Positions 27,954 through 37,342 of a DNA stretch of 64,000 bases are shown here, in pieces (the first letter of the stretch is position 1; the number at the start of each line of letters is the position of its first letter). Made by a program: the position numbers and the translations under genes. Source of the stretch: Lederbergia graminis (GTDB lineage Bacteria; Bacillota; Bacilli; Bacillales; Bacillaceae_C); NCBI RefSeq assembly GCF_042655485.1, contig NZ_JBHSMC010000003.1, forward strand, positions 186,001-250,000, written 5' to 3'. The notes beneath the pieces are model-generated. The model searched no databases. It saw only the letters and a list, made by a program, of their open reading frames with translations, and was not told the DNA's origin.

Positions 27954-28742
27954 ATGCTTCATCTGAATCCAGAACAATTTGAGTTAAAACCTGCCATTGC
28001 CACTATTCATTGTGAACCGAATTGGCGATGGAAAAAACGAGAAAAACCAATGCCTAATTACGACCTATTCTATGTGTGGAGTGGAGAAGGGACATTGCAA
28101 TTAAATAACAAATCATATGAAATTAGTAAAGGGCATTGTTTCCTCTTTAAACCTGGTGACTACACTTCAGCAACACATAATCCACAAAATCCTCTTGTTA
28201 TTACATATATTCATTTTGATGTACCTGAACATACTCCGCTAATACCACGTGCTCATCGGATTGTTGAAAATACGATTCGTTTTGAGGCATTACTTAGTCA
28301 ATGTGTTCGTTTGTTCCTAGTTCCGGCATATGGTTCTGAAGTGGAAGTGAAATTAATAATAAAACAATTAATGATTCATTTATTGAGAGAAGAACTAGAT
28401 GAAGAAGAACTAATAGCGGATCAAAGTAATAAGCTGCAAGAAACAATTCACGAAATCGCAAACTTTATTCAGCAACAACCTGGTAAAGCCCACACAATTG
28501 AAAGTTTAGCAGCACGAGCAAGTCTCTCACCAAGATATTTTTCACAGAAATTTAAAGAAATCATGGGACAAACAGTTAAGTCCTATATAGTTTATTCACG
28601 CATCAAACGTGCAGAGCATTTACTTCATTATACAGGCCTAACAGTTACAGAAGCTGCAGATGCCCTCGGATATAATGATCTTCATTTTTTTAGTAGACAA
28701 TTCAAGAAATACACAGGTAGGAATCCATCCGATGTACGATAA
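27954..28742 (+). CDS. AraC family transcriptional regulator
   Basis: A 262-residue regulator. Residues ~1-95 form a cupin-like sensor (NYDLFYVWSGEGTLQLN, KGHCFLFKPGDYTS) and residues ~165-262 the double helix-turn-helix domain (IESLAARASLSPRYFSQKFK, then VTEAADALGYNDLHFFSRQF). Such proteins usually sense a sugar or small metabolite and activate a nearby catabolic operon. The adjacent TAXI-TRAP cluster is the natural candidate, though a small gene and two terminators intervene. AGAGGGGGAG lies upstream of the ATG, and a terminator follows. Confidence 0.87.
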   Translation: MLHLNPEQFELKPAIATIHCEPNWRWKKREKPMPNYDLFYVWSGEGTLQLNNKSYEISKGHCFLFKPGDYTSATHNPQNPLVITYIHFDVPEHTPLIPRAHRIVENTIRFEALLSQCVRLFLVPAYGSEVEVKLIIKQLMIHLLREELDEEELIADQSNKLQETIHEIANFIQQQPGKAHTIESLAARASLSPRYFSQKFKEIMGQTVKSYIVYSRIKRAEHLLHYTGLTVTEAADALGYNDLHFFSRQFKKYTGRNPSDVR

Positions 28743-28749
28743 GATTAAA

Positions 28750-28786
28750 AAAACACCAAGCAATCGCTGCTTGGTGTTTTTTGTTG
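28750..28786 (+). terminator. Terminator after the AraC-type regulator gene
   Basis: The 13-bp perfect stem AAAACACCAAGCA / TGCTTGGTGTTTT is followed by TTGTTG. Confidence 0.85.
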
Positions 28787-29051
28787 TTTGCACGCTTGTA
28801 CAAAAACTGATGTAAAAAAGTACAAACGATTATTCATTTACTACAAATGGATGTAGTTGTAGATAGTAAGTTTAAAGTGGCTTTTAAGTTGTCTTGTCCC
28901 TTTTGTTAAATGGAAAATTTAAAAAATCTTTATTATTTTATACAAAAAGTGCAAATGTTTCATCAGTAAATGTAAAGCATATCGCCCTTCTCGTTGATAT
29001 CATAAATGTAACAAGAAAACACCGGAAAATGGTAAAAGAGGAGGATACGGC
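28787..29051 (+). promoter_or_regulatory. Upstream region of gltB
   Basis: About 265 AT-rich bases with no gene. An inverted repeat TTGTAC (28796-28801) / GTACAA (28820-28825) is visible and could be an operator. I looked for the GltC box (ATCTC-N7-GAGAT) and the GlnR/TnrA consensus (TGTNA-N7-TNACA) and saw neither. The strong GAGGAGG ribosome binding site of gltB lies at the end. Promoter elements are not clear enough to place. Confidence 0.4.
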
Positions 29052-32000
29052 ATGGAACGAAATTGGTCCAAAGAACAGCAAGGGCTATACAATCCTCAGT
29101 TCGAACATGATGCTTGTGGAATTGCAATGTTAGCCAATATAAAAGGGAATAAATCACATTCGATCGTTTCACAGGCGTTAACGGCACTGGAACGTTTAGA
29201 CCATCGTGGTGGTCGTGGAGCGGACAATCGATTAGGGGACGGAGCAGGAATTTTAACTGAAATTCCACATCGATTGTTTCAACTAGAGCAAGAGGCGGCA
29301 GGGGAAGCCTCTTTAGAAAAAGGAAAATATGGAGTAGGGATGTTATTCCTTCCACAACAATTAGAAGCGAGACAACGTTCAGAGGCGTTGATTGAATCGA
29401 CCATAAAGGCGGAAGGACTCCAAGTGATTGGTTGGCGAACTGTTCCGACTAATGATGAAACATTAAATAACGATGCAAAGCAAACACAACCTTTCATCCG
29501 CCAACTTTTTATCGTTTCTCCATTTAAGGAAGCGAGTGATATTCGCTTTGAAAGGAAACTCTATCAAATTCGTAGAAAAATAGAAAATCAATTAAAGAAC
29601 GAGCTCGAAGAACAGACATATATCGCTAGTTTTTCAGCAAGAACGATCATCTATAAAGGCTTACTGTTACCAGAGCAACTACGAGAATTTTATCTCGATT
29701 TGAACAACGAAGCTTTTGAATCGGCATTTGCAATGGTTCATAACCGCTTTAGTACAAATACATTTCCGAGTTGGCGACGTGCCCAACCAAATCGTTTTTC
29801 CATGCATAACGGAGAAATTAACACGATAAATGGAAATATGCATTGGATGCAAGCACGAGAAGGTGCATTTCAATCAGATGTATTGCCAATCACTGAGGAG
29901 TTACGACCAGTCATCGATGAAGATGGTAGTGATTCCGCCATGTTTGATAATGTACTAGAATTCCTCGTATTAGCGGGTTGGTCTTTACCTCATGCGATGA
30001 TGATGATGGTTCCAGAGCCTTGGCAACATAACCCATTATTAACCGATACCAGAAAAGCATTCTATCAATACCACAGTATGCTGATGGAGCCGTGGGATGG
30101 ACCTGCGGCAATGGCATTTACCAATGGAGAGCAAATTGGTGCATGCTTAGATCGAAATGGATTAAGGCCGGCACGTTATATATTAACGGAAGATGATTTT
30201 ATCTGCTTATCCTCTGAGGTTGGGGTAGTGGATATCCCAGAAGAAAAGATTATTTTGAAAGATCGCTTGAAACCAGGTCAAATGTTATTGGTTGATATAA
30301 AACAAGGGCGCTTGTTGCTAGATGAAGAAGTTAAACAACAAATTTTTAGCCAACAGCCATATAAATCACTTGTTAATCAACAAATCACCTCAATCGATAG
30401 CCTAAAAGCAAAAAAACAACAGGAACAAATTCTTGATAAAAATGTACTTCAAACGTTGCAAGCAGCATTTGGCTATACGAATGAAGAGGTTGAAAAAGTA
30501 ATTAAGCCAATGATAGAAACAGGAAAAGAACCGATTGGCTCGATGGGATATGATGCACCACTCGCCGTGTTATCCAACCAGTCACAGCTATTATTTAATT
30601 ATTTCAAACAAAAATTTGCGCAAGTAACTAATCCTCCTATTGATGCAATTCGAGAAGAATTGGTTACATCGATGGAAATATTACTTGGACCTGAGGGGAA
30701 TTTACTTAACCCGGCTCCTACTGATTATCATAAAATCCGACTAAGCACCCCGATATTGTCAGATAAGGAAATGGGGAAACTTGCTTATCTGGAAAGGAAA
30801 AGGTGGAAAACAAGTAAGGTCCCAATATTGTTTTCCATTGCAGAAAAGGATGGTTTAGAGAAAGCCATTCAGGAATTGATGATACAAGTAGATCAAGAAG
30901 TAGAACAAGGTAGTAAATTATTGATTTTAACGGATCGTGATATTACGAAGGAATACGCAGCAATCCCTTCATTACTTGCTGTTTCTGCTGTTCATCATCA
31001 TTTAATTAAAACAGGGAAACGGAGTAAGGTAAGTATCATTATCGAATCAGCAGAGCCTCGCGAGGTACATCATTTTGCAACTCTACTCGGATATGGGGCA
31101 AATGCTATTTTTCCATACTTAGTTCACGCTTCATTATCTCAATATTCAGACGGCAAGCTTACAGAAGAAGTTTTAACACAAAATTATGTTCAGTCCATTA
31201 CAAAGGGCATTCTGAAAATAATGTCCAAAATGGGAATCTCTACAGTTCAAAGCTATACTGGAGCACAGATTTTTGAAGCGGTTGGGATTAGTTCTGAAGT
31301 AGTTAATCAATACTTCCCAAGAACCCCGACTCAAATTAGTGGATTAACGATAGAAGATATTGCCTTAGAAGTGAAAGTAAGACACGAAAGAGCATTTGAT
31401 GGGGGAAGCTTGGAAACTGGTTCTGATTTTCAGTGGCGTAAAGATGGTGAATCACATTTATACAGACCAGAAACCATTCATACACTCCAGCTCGCATGTC
31501 GGACTGGGAAATATGATTTTTATAAAAAATATAGCAGCATGCTCTATGAAGATATGAACGAGCAAAATGCATTACGAGGATTACTAGATTTTCAATATAG
31601 AAATGAGCCAATACCACTGGATGAAGTGGAATCTGTAGAGAGTATTCTTAAACGATTTAAGACAGGAGCAATGTCTTACGGATCGATAAGTAAAGAGGCA
31701 CACGAAGCAATCGCAATTGCCATGAATCGCATTGGTGGAAAGAGCAACAGTGGAGAAGGTGGGGAAGACCCGGAACGCTTTTTCCCAATGGAAAATGGAG
31801 ATTGCAAGAATAGCAGAATCAAACAGGTTGCTTCAGGAAGATTTGGTGTTACTAGTTACTACTTAGTCAATAGTGATGAAATTCAAATAAAGATGGCACA
31901 AGGTGCAAAACCAGGTGAAGGTGGTCAGTTAGCTGGCCATAAAGTTACACCGGAAGTAGCAAAAACAAGAGGATCTACACCGGGAATTGAATTAATTTCA

Positions 32001-33515
32001 CCACCACCACATCACGATATTTATTCAATTGAAGACTTGGCACAACTAATTTATGACCTTAAGAATGCGAATGACCAAGCGCGAATTAACGTGAAGCTAG
32101 TGGCAGAAGCTGGTGTAGGAACAATAGCTGCAGGAGTAGCGAAAGCAAAAGCAGATGTCATCCTCATCAGTGGGTACGATGGCGGAACAGGTGCAGCAGC
32201 AAAATCAAGTATTAAACACGCGGGGCTACCTTGGGAGTTAGGTCTTGCAGAAGCTCATCAAACATTAATTCTGAATGGTCTACGTGAAAAAGTAACATTA
32301 GAAACGGACGGAAAAATGATGAATGGGCGCGACGTTGTCATAGCAGCTTTACTCGGAGCAGAGGAATTCGGTTTCTCAACATTGCCATTAGTAACATTAG
32401 GCTGTGTCATGATGCGAGTATGCCATTTAGATACGTGTCCAGTTGGGATTGCAACGCAAAATCCTGAACTACGCAAAAAAATGATGGGAACCGCAGATCA
32501 TATCGTGAATCTCATGCACTTTATCGCTCAGGAAGTTCGCGAATATATGGCAGAGCTAGGTTTTAGATCACTCGACGAGATGATTGGGCAAACAAAGTAT
32601 TTAAAGCGATCTGATAGAGGTAACTGGAAATCGCAACGTCTAGATTTAGCGCCATTATTGCACCAGCAATTAGAAGGCAACTTAGTGAAAGACAAACAAG
32701 ACCATGAGCTAGAAAAAAATCTAGACAGTCGTGAGTTACTACCTTTATATCAGCAATCGTTTATAAAGGATGAGCATATAAATGCCGTCTTCCCAATTCG
32801 AAATATCGATCGATCTGTCGGCACATTACTTGGAAGTGAAGTATCGCGCGAGTTTGGTGAAAAAGGATTAGCAGAAGACACAATTAAATTGAATTTTAAA
32901 GGGTCAGCTGGACAGAGTTTTGGAGCATTTATTCCAAAGGGGATATCTCTGAAACTCGAAGGGGATGCGAATGATTATGTTGGAAAAGGACTATCTGGTG
33001 GGAAAATCATTATTCATCCATCTGTGAAATCAAACATTGTAGCAGAACAAAACATTATCATCGGGAATGCTGCTTTCTACGGCGCAACGTCGGGTGAAGC
33101 CTATATTAAAGGAATGGCTGGTGAAAGATTCTGTGTTCGGAATAGCGGAGCCAATGTAGTAGTGGAAGGGATTGGCGATCATGGCTGTGAGTATATGACA
33201 GGTGGTAGAGTCGTCATTCTTGGTGACGTAGGTAAAAACTTTGCAGCTGGTATGTCTGGTGGGATTGCCTACATCTTAAAATCAAATGAATCCCAGTTCA
33301 CGAAGAAATGCAATCAAGAAATGGTCGTCATTGAATCATTAGATGACCAAGAAGAACTGGTCTTGGTGAAGCATCTAATTGATCGACATGCACGCTATAC
33401 GAAAAGTAGAGTAGCCAACCGAATTCTAGAAAATTGGAAGTTTTATAGCACGCAATTTATTAGGGTCATCCCGAAGGAATATAAGCGTGTTCTAGTATTA
33501 GAAAAAATGAGTTGA
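29052..33515 (+). CDS. gltB: Glutamate synthase (NADPH) large subunit
   Basis: A 1487-residue glutamate synthase alpha subunit. The class II glutaminase nucleophile is Cys22 in FEHDACGIAML, implying removal of a 21-residue propeptide. Central and FMN domains follow (GEGGEDPERFFPMENGD, ISGYDGGTGAAAKSSIKHAG), then the Fe-S cysteines in CVMMRVCHLDTCPVGIATQN, and the C-terminal beta-helix with repeated G-rich turns. It converts glutamine and 2-oxoglutarate to two glutamates, with electrons from GltD. It is first in the nitrogen island, and no gltC regulator lies beside it. GltD follows after 192 bases that hold a dispersed repeat. Confidence 0.97.
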   Translation: MERNWSKEQQGLYNPQFEHDACGIAMLANIKGNKSHSIVSQALTALERLDHRGGRGADNRLGDGAGILTEIPHRLFQLEQEAAGEASLEKGKYGVGMLFLPQQLEARQRSEALIESTIKAEGLQVIGWRTVPTNDETLNNDAKQTQPFIRQLFIVSPFKEASDIRFERKLYQIRRKIENQLKNELEEQTYIASFSARTIIYKGLLLPEQLREFYLDLNNEAFESAFAMVHNRFSTNTFPSWRRAQPNRFSMHNGEINTINGNMHWMQAREGAFQSDVLPITEELRPVIDEDGSDSAMFDNVLEFLVLAGWSLPHAMMMMVPEPWQHNPLLTDTRKAFYQYHSMLMEPWDGPAAMAFTNGEQIGACLDRNGLRPARYILTEDDFICLSSEVGVVDIPEEKIILKDRLKPGQMLLVDIKQGRLLLDEEVKQQIFSQQPYKSLVNQQITSIDSLKAKKQQEQILDKNVLQTLQAAFGYTNEEVEKVIKPMIETGKEPIGSMGYDAPLAVLSNQSQLLFNYFKQKFAQVTNPPIDAIREELVTSMEILLGPEGNLLNPAPTDYHKIRLSTPILSDKEMGKLAYLERKRWKTSKVPILFSIAEKDGLEKAIQELMIQVDQEVEQGSKLLILTDRDITKEYAAIPSLLAVSAVHHHLIKTGKRSKVSIIIESAEPREVHHFATLLGYGANAIFPYLVHASLSQYSDGKLTEEVLTQNYVQSITKGILKIMSKMGISTVQSYTGAQIFEAVGISSEVVNQYFPRTPTQISGLTIEDIALEVKVRHERAFDGGSLETGSDFQWRKDGESHLYRPETIHTLQLACRTGKYDFYKKYSSMLYEDMNEQNALRGLLDFQYRNEPIPLDEVESVESILKRFKTGAMSYGSISKEAHEAIAIAMNRIGGKSNSGEGGEDPERFFPMENGDCKNSRIKQVASGRFGVTSYYLVNSDEIQIKMAQGAKPGEGGQLAGHKVTPEVAKTRGSTPGIELISPPPHHDIYSIEDLAQLIYDLKNANDQARINVKLVAEAGVGTIAAGVAKAKADVILISGYDGGTGAAAKSSIKHAGLPWELGLAEAHQTLILNGLREKVTLETDGKMMNGRDVVIAALLGAEEFGFSTLPLVTLGCVMMRVCHLDTCPVGIATQNPELRKKMMGTADHIVNLMHFIAQEVREYMAELGFRSLDEMIGQTKYLKRSDRGNWKSQRLDLAPLLHQQLEGNLVKDKQDHELEKNLDSRELLPLYQQSFIKDEHINAVFPIRNIDRSVGTLLGSEVSREFGEKGLAEDTIKLNFKGSAGQSFGAFIPKGISLKLEGDANDYVGKGLSGGKIIIHPSVKSNIVAEQNIIIGNAAFYGATSGEAYIKGMAGERFCVRNSGANVVVEGIGDHGCEYMTGGRVVILGDVGKNFAAGMSGGIAYILKSNESQFTKKCNQEMVVIESLDDQEELVLVKHLIDRHARYTKSRVANRILENWKFYSTQFIRVIPKEYKRVLVLEKMS

Positions 33516-33539
33516 ATCACTACCTTAATATTTTTGAAA

Positions 33540-33665
33540 TGTGAATTGGAGCGGAAGGCACGAGACTCCTGCGGGATAAAGGGTCAGAGTGAGACCCCAC
33601 AGACGCGTTAGCGTCGAGGAGGCTCACCGCGAACCGCCCGCGGAAAGCGAGTGCCTGTAGCGAAA
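33540..33665. repeat. Dispersed Bacillaceae-type GC-rich palindromic repeat
   Basis: A GC-rich block of about 125 bases in otherwise AT-rich DNA, beginning GGAGCGGAAGGCACGAGACTC and ending GCGGAAAGCGAGTGCC. It contains several small inverted repeats (ACGCGTTAGCGT; GCGAACCGCCCGC). The same sequence type is familiar from many Bacillaceae intergenic regions. It sits between gltB and gltD, so it would be transcribed within the operon. No function is established. Confidence 0.75.
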
Positions 33666-33707
33666 ATCTAACATCAAGTTTTATTAATAGTAAGCGAGGT
33701 GAGATAA

Positions 33708-35180
33708 ATGGGAAAAATCACAGGATTTATGGATTACAAACGGGGCTCACTAGATTATCGTGATCCAAAAGAAAGAGTGAAAGATTGGAAGGAAATAGCA
33801 CTTCTTCCTTCAGAAGAAAAACTAAAAGAGCAAGCATCACGGTGCATGGATTGCGCAGTACCATTCTGTCAAAATGGCAGCGAAATTGCAGGAATGACAA
33901 CAGGATGCCCAGTCTACAATCTTATTCCTGAATGGAATGACCTAGTTTATAAAGGGGACTGGAAGCGAGCGTATGAACGATTACATCGTACTAATCCATT
34001 CCCAGAATTCACTGGCAGAGCGTGCCCAGCCCCTTGTGAAGCTGGATGTATAGCATCACTAGTCGAAGATTCTGTAACGATTAAGAATATTGAGCGGGCC
34101 ATTATTGATCGTGCTTTTGACGAAGGCTGGGTGCAACCACGAATCCCAACACAACGGACAGGTAAAAAAGTAGCTGTCATTGGTTCTGGACCTGCAGGAT
34201 TAGCAAGTGCTAGTGAACTCAATCAGTTCGGTCATTCTGTTACGGTATTTGAACGCTCTGATCGAATTGGAGGACTGTTAACATACGGAATCCCAAAAAT
34301 GAAAATTGAGCAACATGTCGTGGATCGTCGTGTGAAGCTTTTAAAAGCAGAAGGAATTGAATTCCGTACAAATATGGAAGTTGGAAAACAAATAACGGTG
34401 CAACAATTGCTAAGTGAATATGACGCGGTAATCCTCTGCATCGGGTCCACAAGACCACGGGATTTAAAAATACCAGGAAGAGAGCTTCAAGGTATACATT
34501 TTGCAATGGATTATCTCCACGCTAATACAAAGAGTTTACTAGATTCAAATTTACAGGATGGTAATTTCATCTCGACGGAAGGGAAGAATGTCATCGTTAT
34601 TGGTGGGGGAGACACTGCGACAGATTGTATCTCTACAGCTGTCCGTCAGAACTGTAAAAGCTTAATTCAGTTTGATATATATGCAAAACGTCCATTTAGT
34701 AGAGACATTGATAATCCATGGCCACAATACCCAATTATTCACAAGGTAGATAGTGGTCAGGAAGAAGCTACTACGATGTTTGGTCGAGATCCTAGAGCAT
34801 ACTCCACATCAGCACTAGAATTTATTGGGGATGATAATGGCCGTGTTGTTGCTGTGAAAAGTTCGGAGATTCATAGCTACAAGAATGAAAAGGGAGAGAA
34901 GATTCGTGAGTCGATTCCTGGAACGGAAACGGTCTGGAATGCGGATGTAGTACTTTTAGCAATTGGATTTGAAGGACCAGAGCAACAGCTACTTAACCAA
35001 TTGGGTATCGCTACAAATCATCGTACAAATATTGCTGTTTCCAAAGGAGATTATGCTACGAATCAACCGGGAGTATTTTCAGCAGGGGATGCAAGACGTG
35101 GCCAAAGCTTAATTGTCTGGGCCATTCAAGAAGGGAAAGAAGCTGCACTTGAATGTCATGATTACATCATGAATAAATAG
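33708..35180 (+). CDS. gltD: Glutamate synthase (NADPH) small subunit
   Basis: A 490-residue flavoprotein. The N-terminal Fe-S cluster domain is seen in CMDCAVPFCQNG and GRACPAPCEAGC; the FAD-binding fold in KVAVIGSGPAGLASASEL; the NADPH-binding fold in NVIVIGGGDTATDCISTA; and the closing GVFSAGDARRGQSLIVWAI. It passes electrons from NADPH to GltB. GAGGTGAG precedes the ATG. The aminotransferase gene follows after 22 bases. Confidence 0.97.
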   Translation: MGKITGFMDYKRGSLDYRDPKERVKDWKEIALLPSEEKLKEQASRCMDCAVPFCQNGSEIAGMTTGCPVYNLIPEWNDLVYKGDWKRAYERLHRTNPFPEFTGRACPAPCEAGCIASLVEDSVTIKNIERAIIDRAFDEGWVQPRIPTQRTGKKVAVIGSGPAGLASASELNQFGHSVTVFERSDRIGGLLTYGIPKMKIEQHVVDRRVKLLKAEGIEFRTNMEVGKQITVQQLLSEYDAVILCIGSTRPRDLKIPGRELQGIHFAMDYLHANTKSLLDSNLQDGNFISTEGKNVIVIGGGDTATDCISTAVRQNCKSLIQFDIYAKRPFSRDIDNPWPQYPIIHKVDSGQEEATTMFGRDPRAYSTSALEFIGDDNGRVVAVKSSEIHSYKNEKGEKIRESIPGTETVWNADVVLLAIGFEGPEQQLLNQLGIATNHRTNIAVSKGDYATNQPGVFSAGDARRGQSLIVWAIQEGKEAALECHDYIMNK

Positions 35181-35202
35181 GCAAACAGTCGGGGGTATGG
35201 CA

Positions 35203-36435
35203 ATGGATTATATACAACAGCTATTCGCTAATCGTATTGGTGGTGCTGAATTTGGATTGAAAGAAGAGATATATAAATTTGAAAAAATAAAAAGAGCAAA
35301 ACGTGCTGCACAGAAAGAAAATCCAAATACAGAACTAATCGATTTAGGTGTTGGCGAACCTGATGAACAGGCTGATGAAGCTGTAGTAGCAAGACTTGCA
35401 GAGGAAGCGGGGCAGTTAGAGAATCGCTTTTATGCAGATAATGGGATATTCGAATTCCAACAAGCAGCATCAGCGTATATGAAAACAGTTTTTGGTGTGG
35501 ATGGTCTAGATCCTGAAACAGAAATAAATCATGTGATTGGTTCTAAGTCCGCACTGGCAATGCTACCAGCGGCCTTCATCAATCCGGGTGATATTACGAT
35601 AATGCCATCACCGTGTTATCCAATACTTGGTACACACACGAAATATTACGGAGGCGAGGTAGTAAGTATCCCACTTCGTGAAGAAAATTCTTTCCTTCCT
35701 AATTTACAAGAAATAGAGAAAGAGAGTTTAGAAAAAGCGAAACTTTTGTATTTAAACTACCCGAATAATCCTACTGGAGCAGTTGCTACAAAGGAGTTCT
35801 TTGAGGAAGTTGTAGAGTTTGCTAGAAAACATAAACTCATCGTCGTCCATGATGCAGCATATGCAGCTCTCGTATTTGATGGAGAACAACCGTTAAGTTT
35901 CTTATCGATACCAGGGGCGAAAGAAGTAGGGATTGAGTTACACTCGCTTTCCAAGTCATTTAATATGACAGGCTGGAGAATCGGTTTTATTGCCGGCAAT
36001 GAGAAATTGATCAAAGCATTTAGAACGGTGAAGGACAATAATGATTCAGGTCAATTTATCGCCATCCAAAAGGCAGCGAGTTACGCATTGGCTCATCCTG
36101 AAATTACAGAAAAAACGGCTTTGAAATATGCAAGACGACATGAACTTCTCGCAAATATATTATCTGAGTGCGGATTTACTGCTGAAAAACCAAAAGGATC
36201 ATTCTTCTTATATACACGAATTCCAAAAGCAGTAGAAAATGGTCAATCGTTTTCCAGTGCGGAGGAATTTAGTCAATACCTAATTAAGGAACATTTAATT
36301 TCGACTGTACCTTGGGATGATGCAGGTCCATATGTAAGATTCTCTGTTACATTCCAAGCGAATGGTGTAGATGAAGAAATCCGAGTGTTGGAAGAGGTGA
36401 GGTCAAGGTTACGGAGCTCCACATTTATCTTTTAA
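35203..36435 (+). CDS. dapL: LL-diaminopimelate aminotransferase-type enzyme
   Basis: A 410-residue fold-type I PLP enzyme. The PLP lysine is Lys251 in HSLSKSFNMTGWRIGF; YPNNPTGA (186-193) and DAAYAALVFDG (217-227) are conserved active-site blocks. ELIDLGVGEPDEQADEAV at the N-terminus and the overall pattern match the DapL group. With glutamate as amino donor it would make LL-diaminopimelate from tetrahydrodipicolinate in one step. dapF follows after 13 bases, which strongly supports the assignment over a generic aspartate aminotransferase. Start 35203 was preferred over ATG 35197 because GGGGG lies only one base before the latter. Confidence 0.8.
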   Translation: MDYIQQLFANRIGGAEFGLKEEIYKFEKIKRAKRAAQKENPNTELIDLGVGEPDEQADEAVVARLAEEAGQLENRFYADNGIFEFQQAASAYMKTVFGVDGLDPETEINHVIGSKSALAMLPAAFINPGDITIMPSPCYPILGTHTKYYGGEVVSIPLREENSFLPNLQEIEKESLEKAKLLYLNYPNNPTGAVATKEFFEEVVEFARKHKLIVVHDAAYAALVFDGEQPLSFLSIPGAKEVGIELHSLSKSFNMTGWRIGFIAGNEKLIKAFRTVKDNNDSGQFIAIQKAASYALAHPEITEKTALKYARRHELLANILSECGFTAEKPKGSFFLYTRIPKAVENGQSFSSAEEFSQYLIKEHLISTVPWDDAGPYVRFSVTFQANGVDEEIRVLEEVRSRLRSSTFIF

Positions 36436-36448
36436 AGGGGTGACATGA

Positions 36449-37342
36449 ATGTTATTTACAAAAATGCATGGCTTGGGTAATGCCTATGTCATATTCAATC
36501 AATTGGATGAACCAATTGCAAATCAAAGTTTACATGAGCTTTCCAAAAGAGTCTCAGATGTCAATTTTGGGATAGGTTCCGATGGAATTATCTTAATTTC
36601 ACCTTCCAAGGTGGCCGACTACCAAATGAGAATCTTTAATGAGGATGGATCAGAAGCGAAAAACTGCGGCAATGGATTAAGATGTGTAGCTAAGTTTTTA
36701 TACGATCACATGTATGCAACATCCAGGAAGTTTACGATTGAAACACTAGGTGGAATTGTGAGCGTAGAGGTGGATGTGGATCAAAAACACAAAGTGAGAA
36801 CTGTAACAGTGGATATGGGTGAACCGAAATTGCTGAAAGGGATGATACCAATGTTGGGTGACCCAGTTACAGTCACATTAAATGAAGCCCACCAATTTGG
36901 AGACTATTCCTACCATATTACAGCTGTTTCCATGGGTAATCCCCATGCCATCATTTTTGTGGATGATATAAAGCAGGTTCCTTTAGAGATAGTTGGACCT
37001 CTCATCGAAAATTCAAGTCTTTTCCCTGAGCGAGTGAATGTCGGATTTGTTCAAATTATTAATTCACATGAAATCGATTATCGCGTTTGGGAACGGGGAT
37101 CAGGAATCACGATGGCTTGTGGTACTGGTGCATGTGCAGCAGTTGTGGCAGCAACGTTGAATAAGAAGGTGGATAAACATGTTCCAATTACCGTTCATCT
37201 ACCAGGGGGAGACTTAACGATTAGTTGGGATGAACATGGGCATGTATGGAAACGTGGTCCAGCAAACTATGTGTGCCATGGAGAACTAGATGTAAGCATG
37301 ATGAATACGGATATAAATCCAATTGGGAGGTTAATTATATGA
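36449..37342 (+). CDS. dapF: Diaminopimelate epimerase
   Basis: A 297-residue DapF with both catalytic cysteines: Cys73 in AKNCGNGLRC and Cys224 in MACGTGACAA. It interconverts LL- and meso-diaminopimelate for lysine and peptidoglycan synthesis. AAAGGGG lies 8 bases before the ATG. The stop overlaps the glnA start in an ATGA junction, indicating translational coupling. The neighbouring DapL-type gene makes its direct substrate. Confidence 0.95.
   Translation: MLFTKMHGLGNAYVIFNQLDEPIANQSLHELSKRVSDVNFGIGSDGIILISPSKVADYQMRIFNEDGSEAKNCGNGLRCVAKFLYDHMYATSRKFTIETLGGIVSVEVDVDQKHKVRTVTVDMGEPKLLKGMIPMLGDPVTVTLNEAHQFGDYSYHITAVSMGNPHAIIFVDDIKQVPLEIVGPLIENSSLFPERVNVGFVQIINSHEIDYRVWERGSGITMACGTGACAAVVAATLNKKVDKHVPITVHLPGGDLTISWDEHGHVWKRGPANYVCHGELDVSMMNTDINPIGRLII

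Noticed and set aside
28787..29051. GltC, GlnR or TnrA binding sites upstream of gltB
   Set aside because: Neither ATCTC-N7-GAGAT nor TGTNA-N7-TNACA could be found by eye. Only an unassigned TTGTAC/GTACAA inverted repeat is present.
28894..29133. A 79-codon plus-strand frame overlapping the start of gltB
   Set aside because: It overlaps the gltB start in another frame, has no ribosome binding site and is made of leader sequence.
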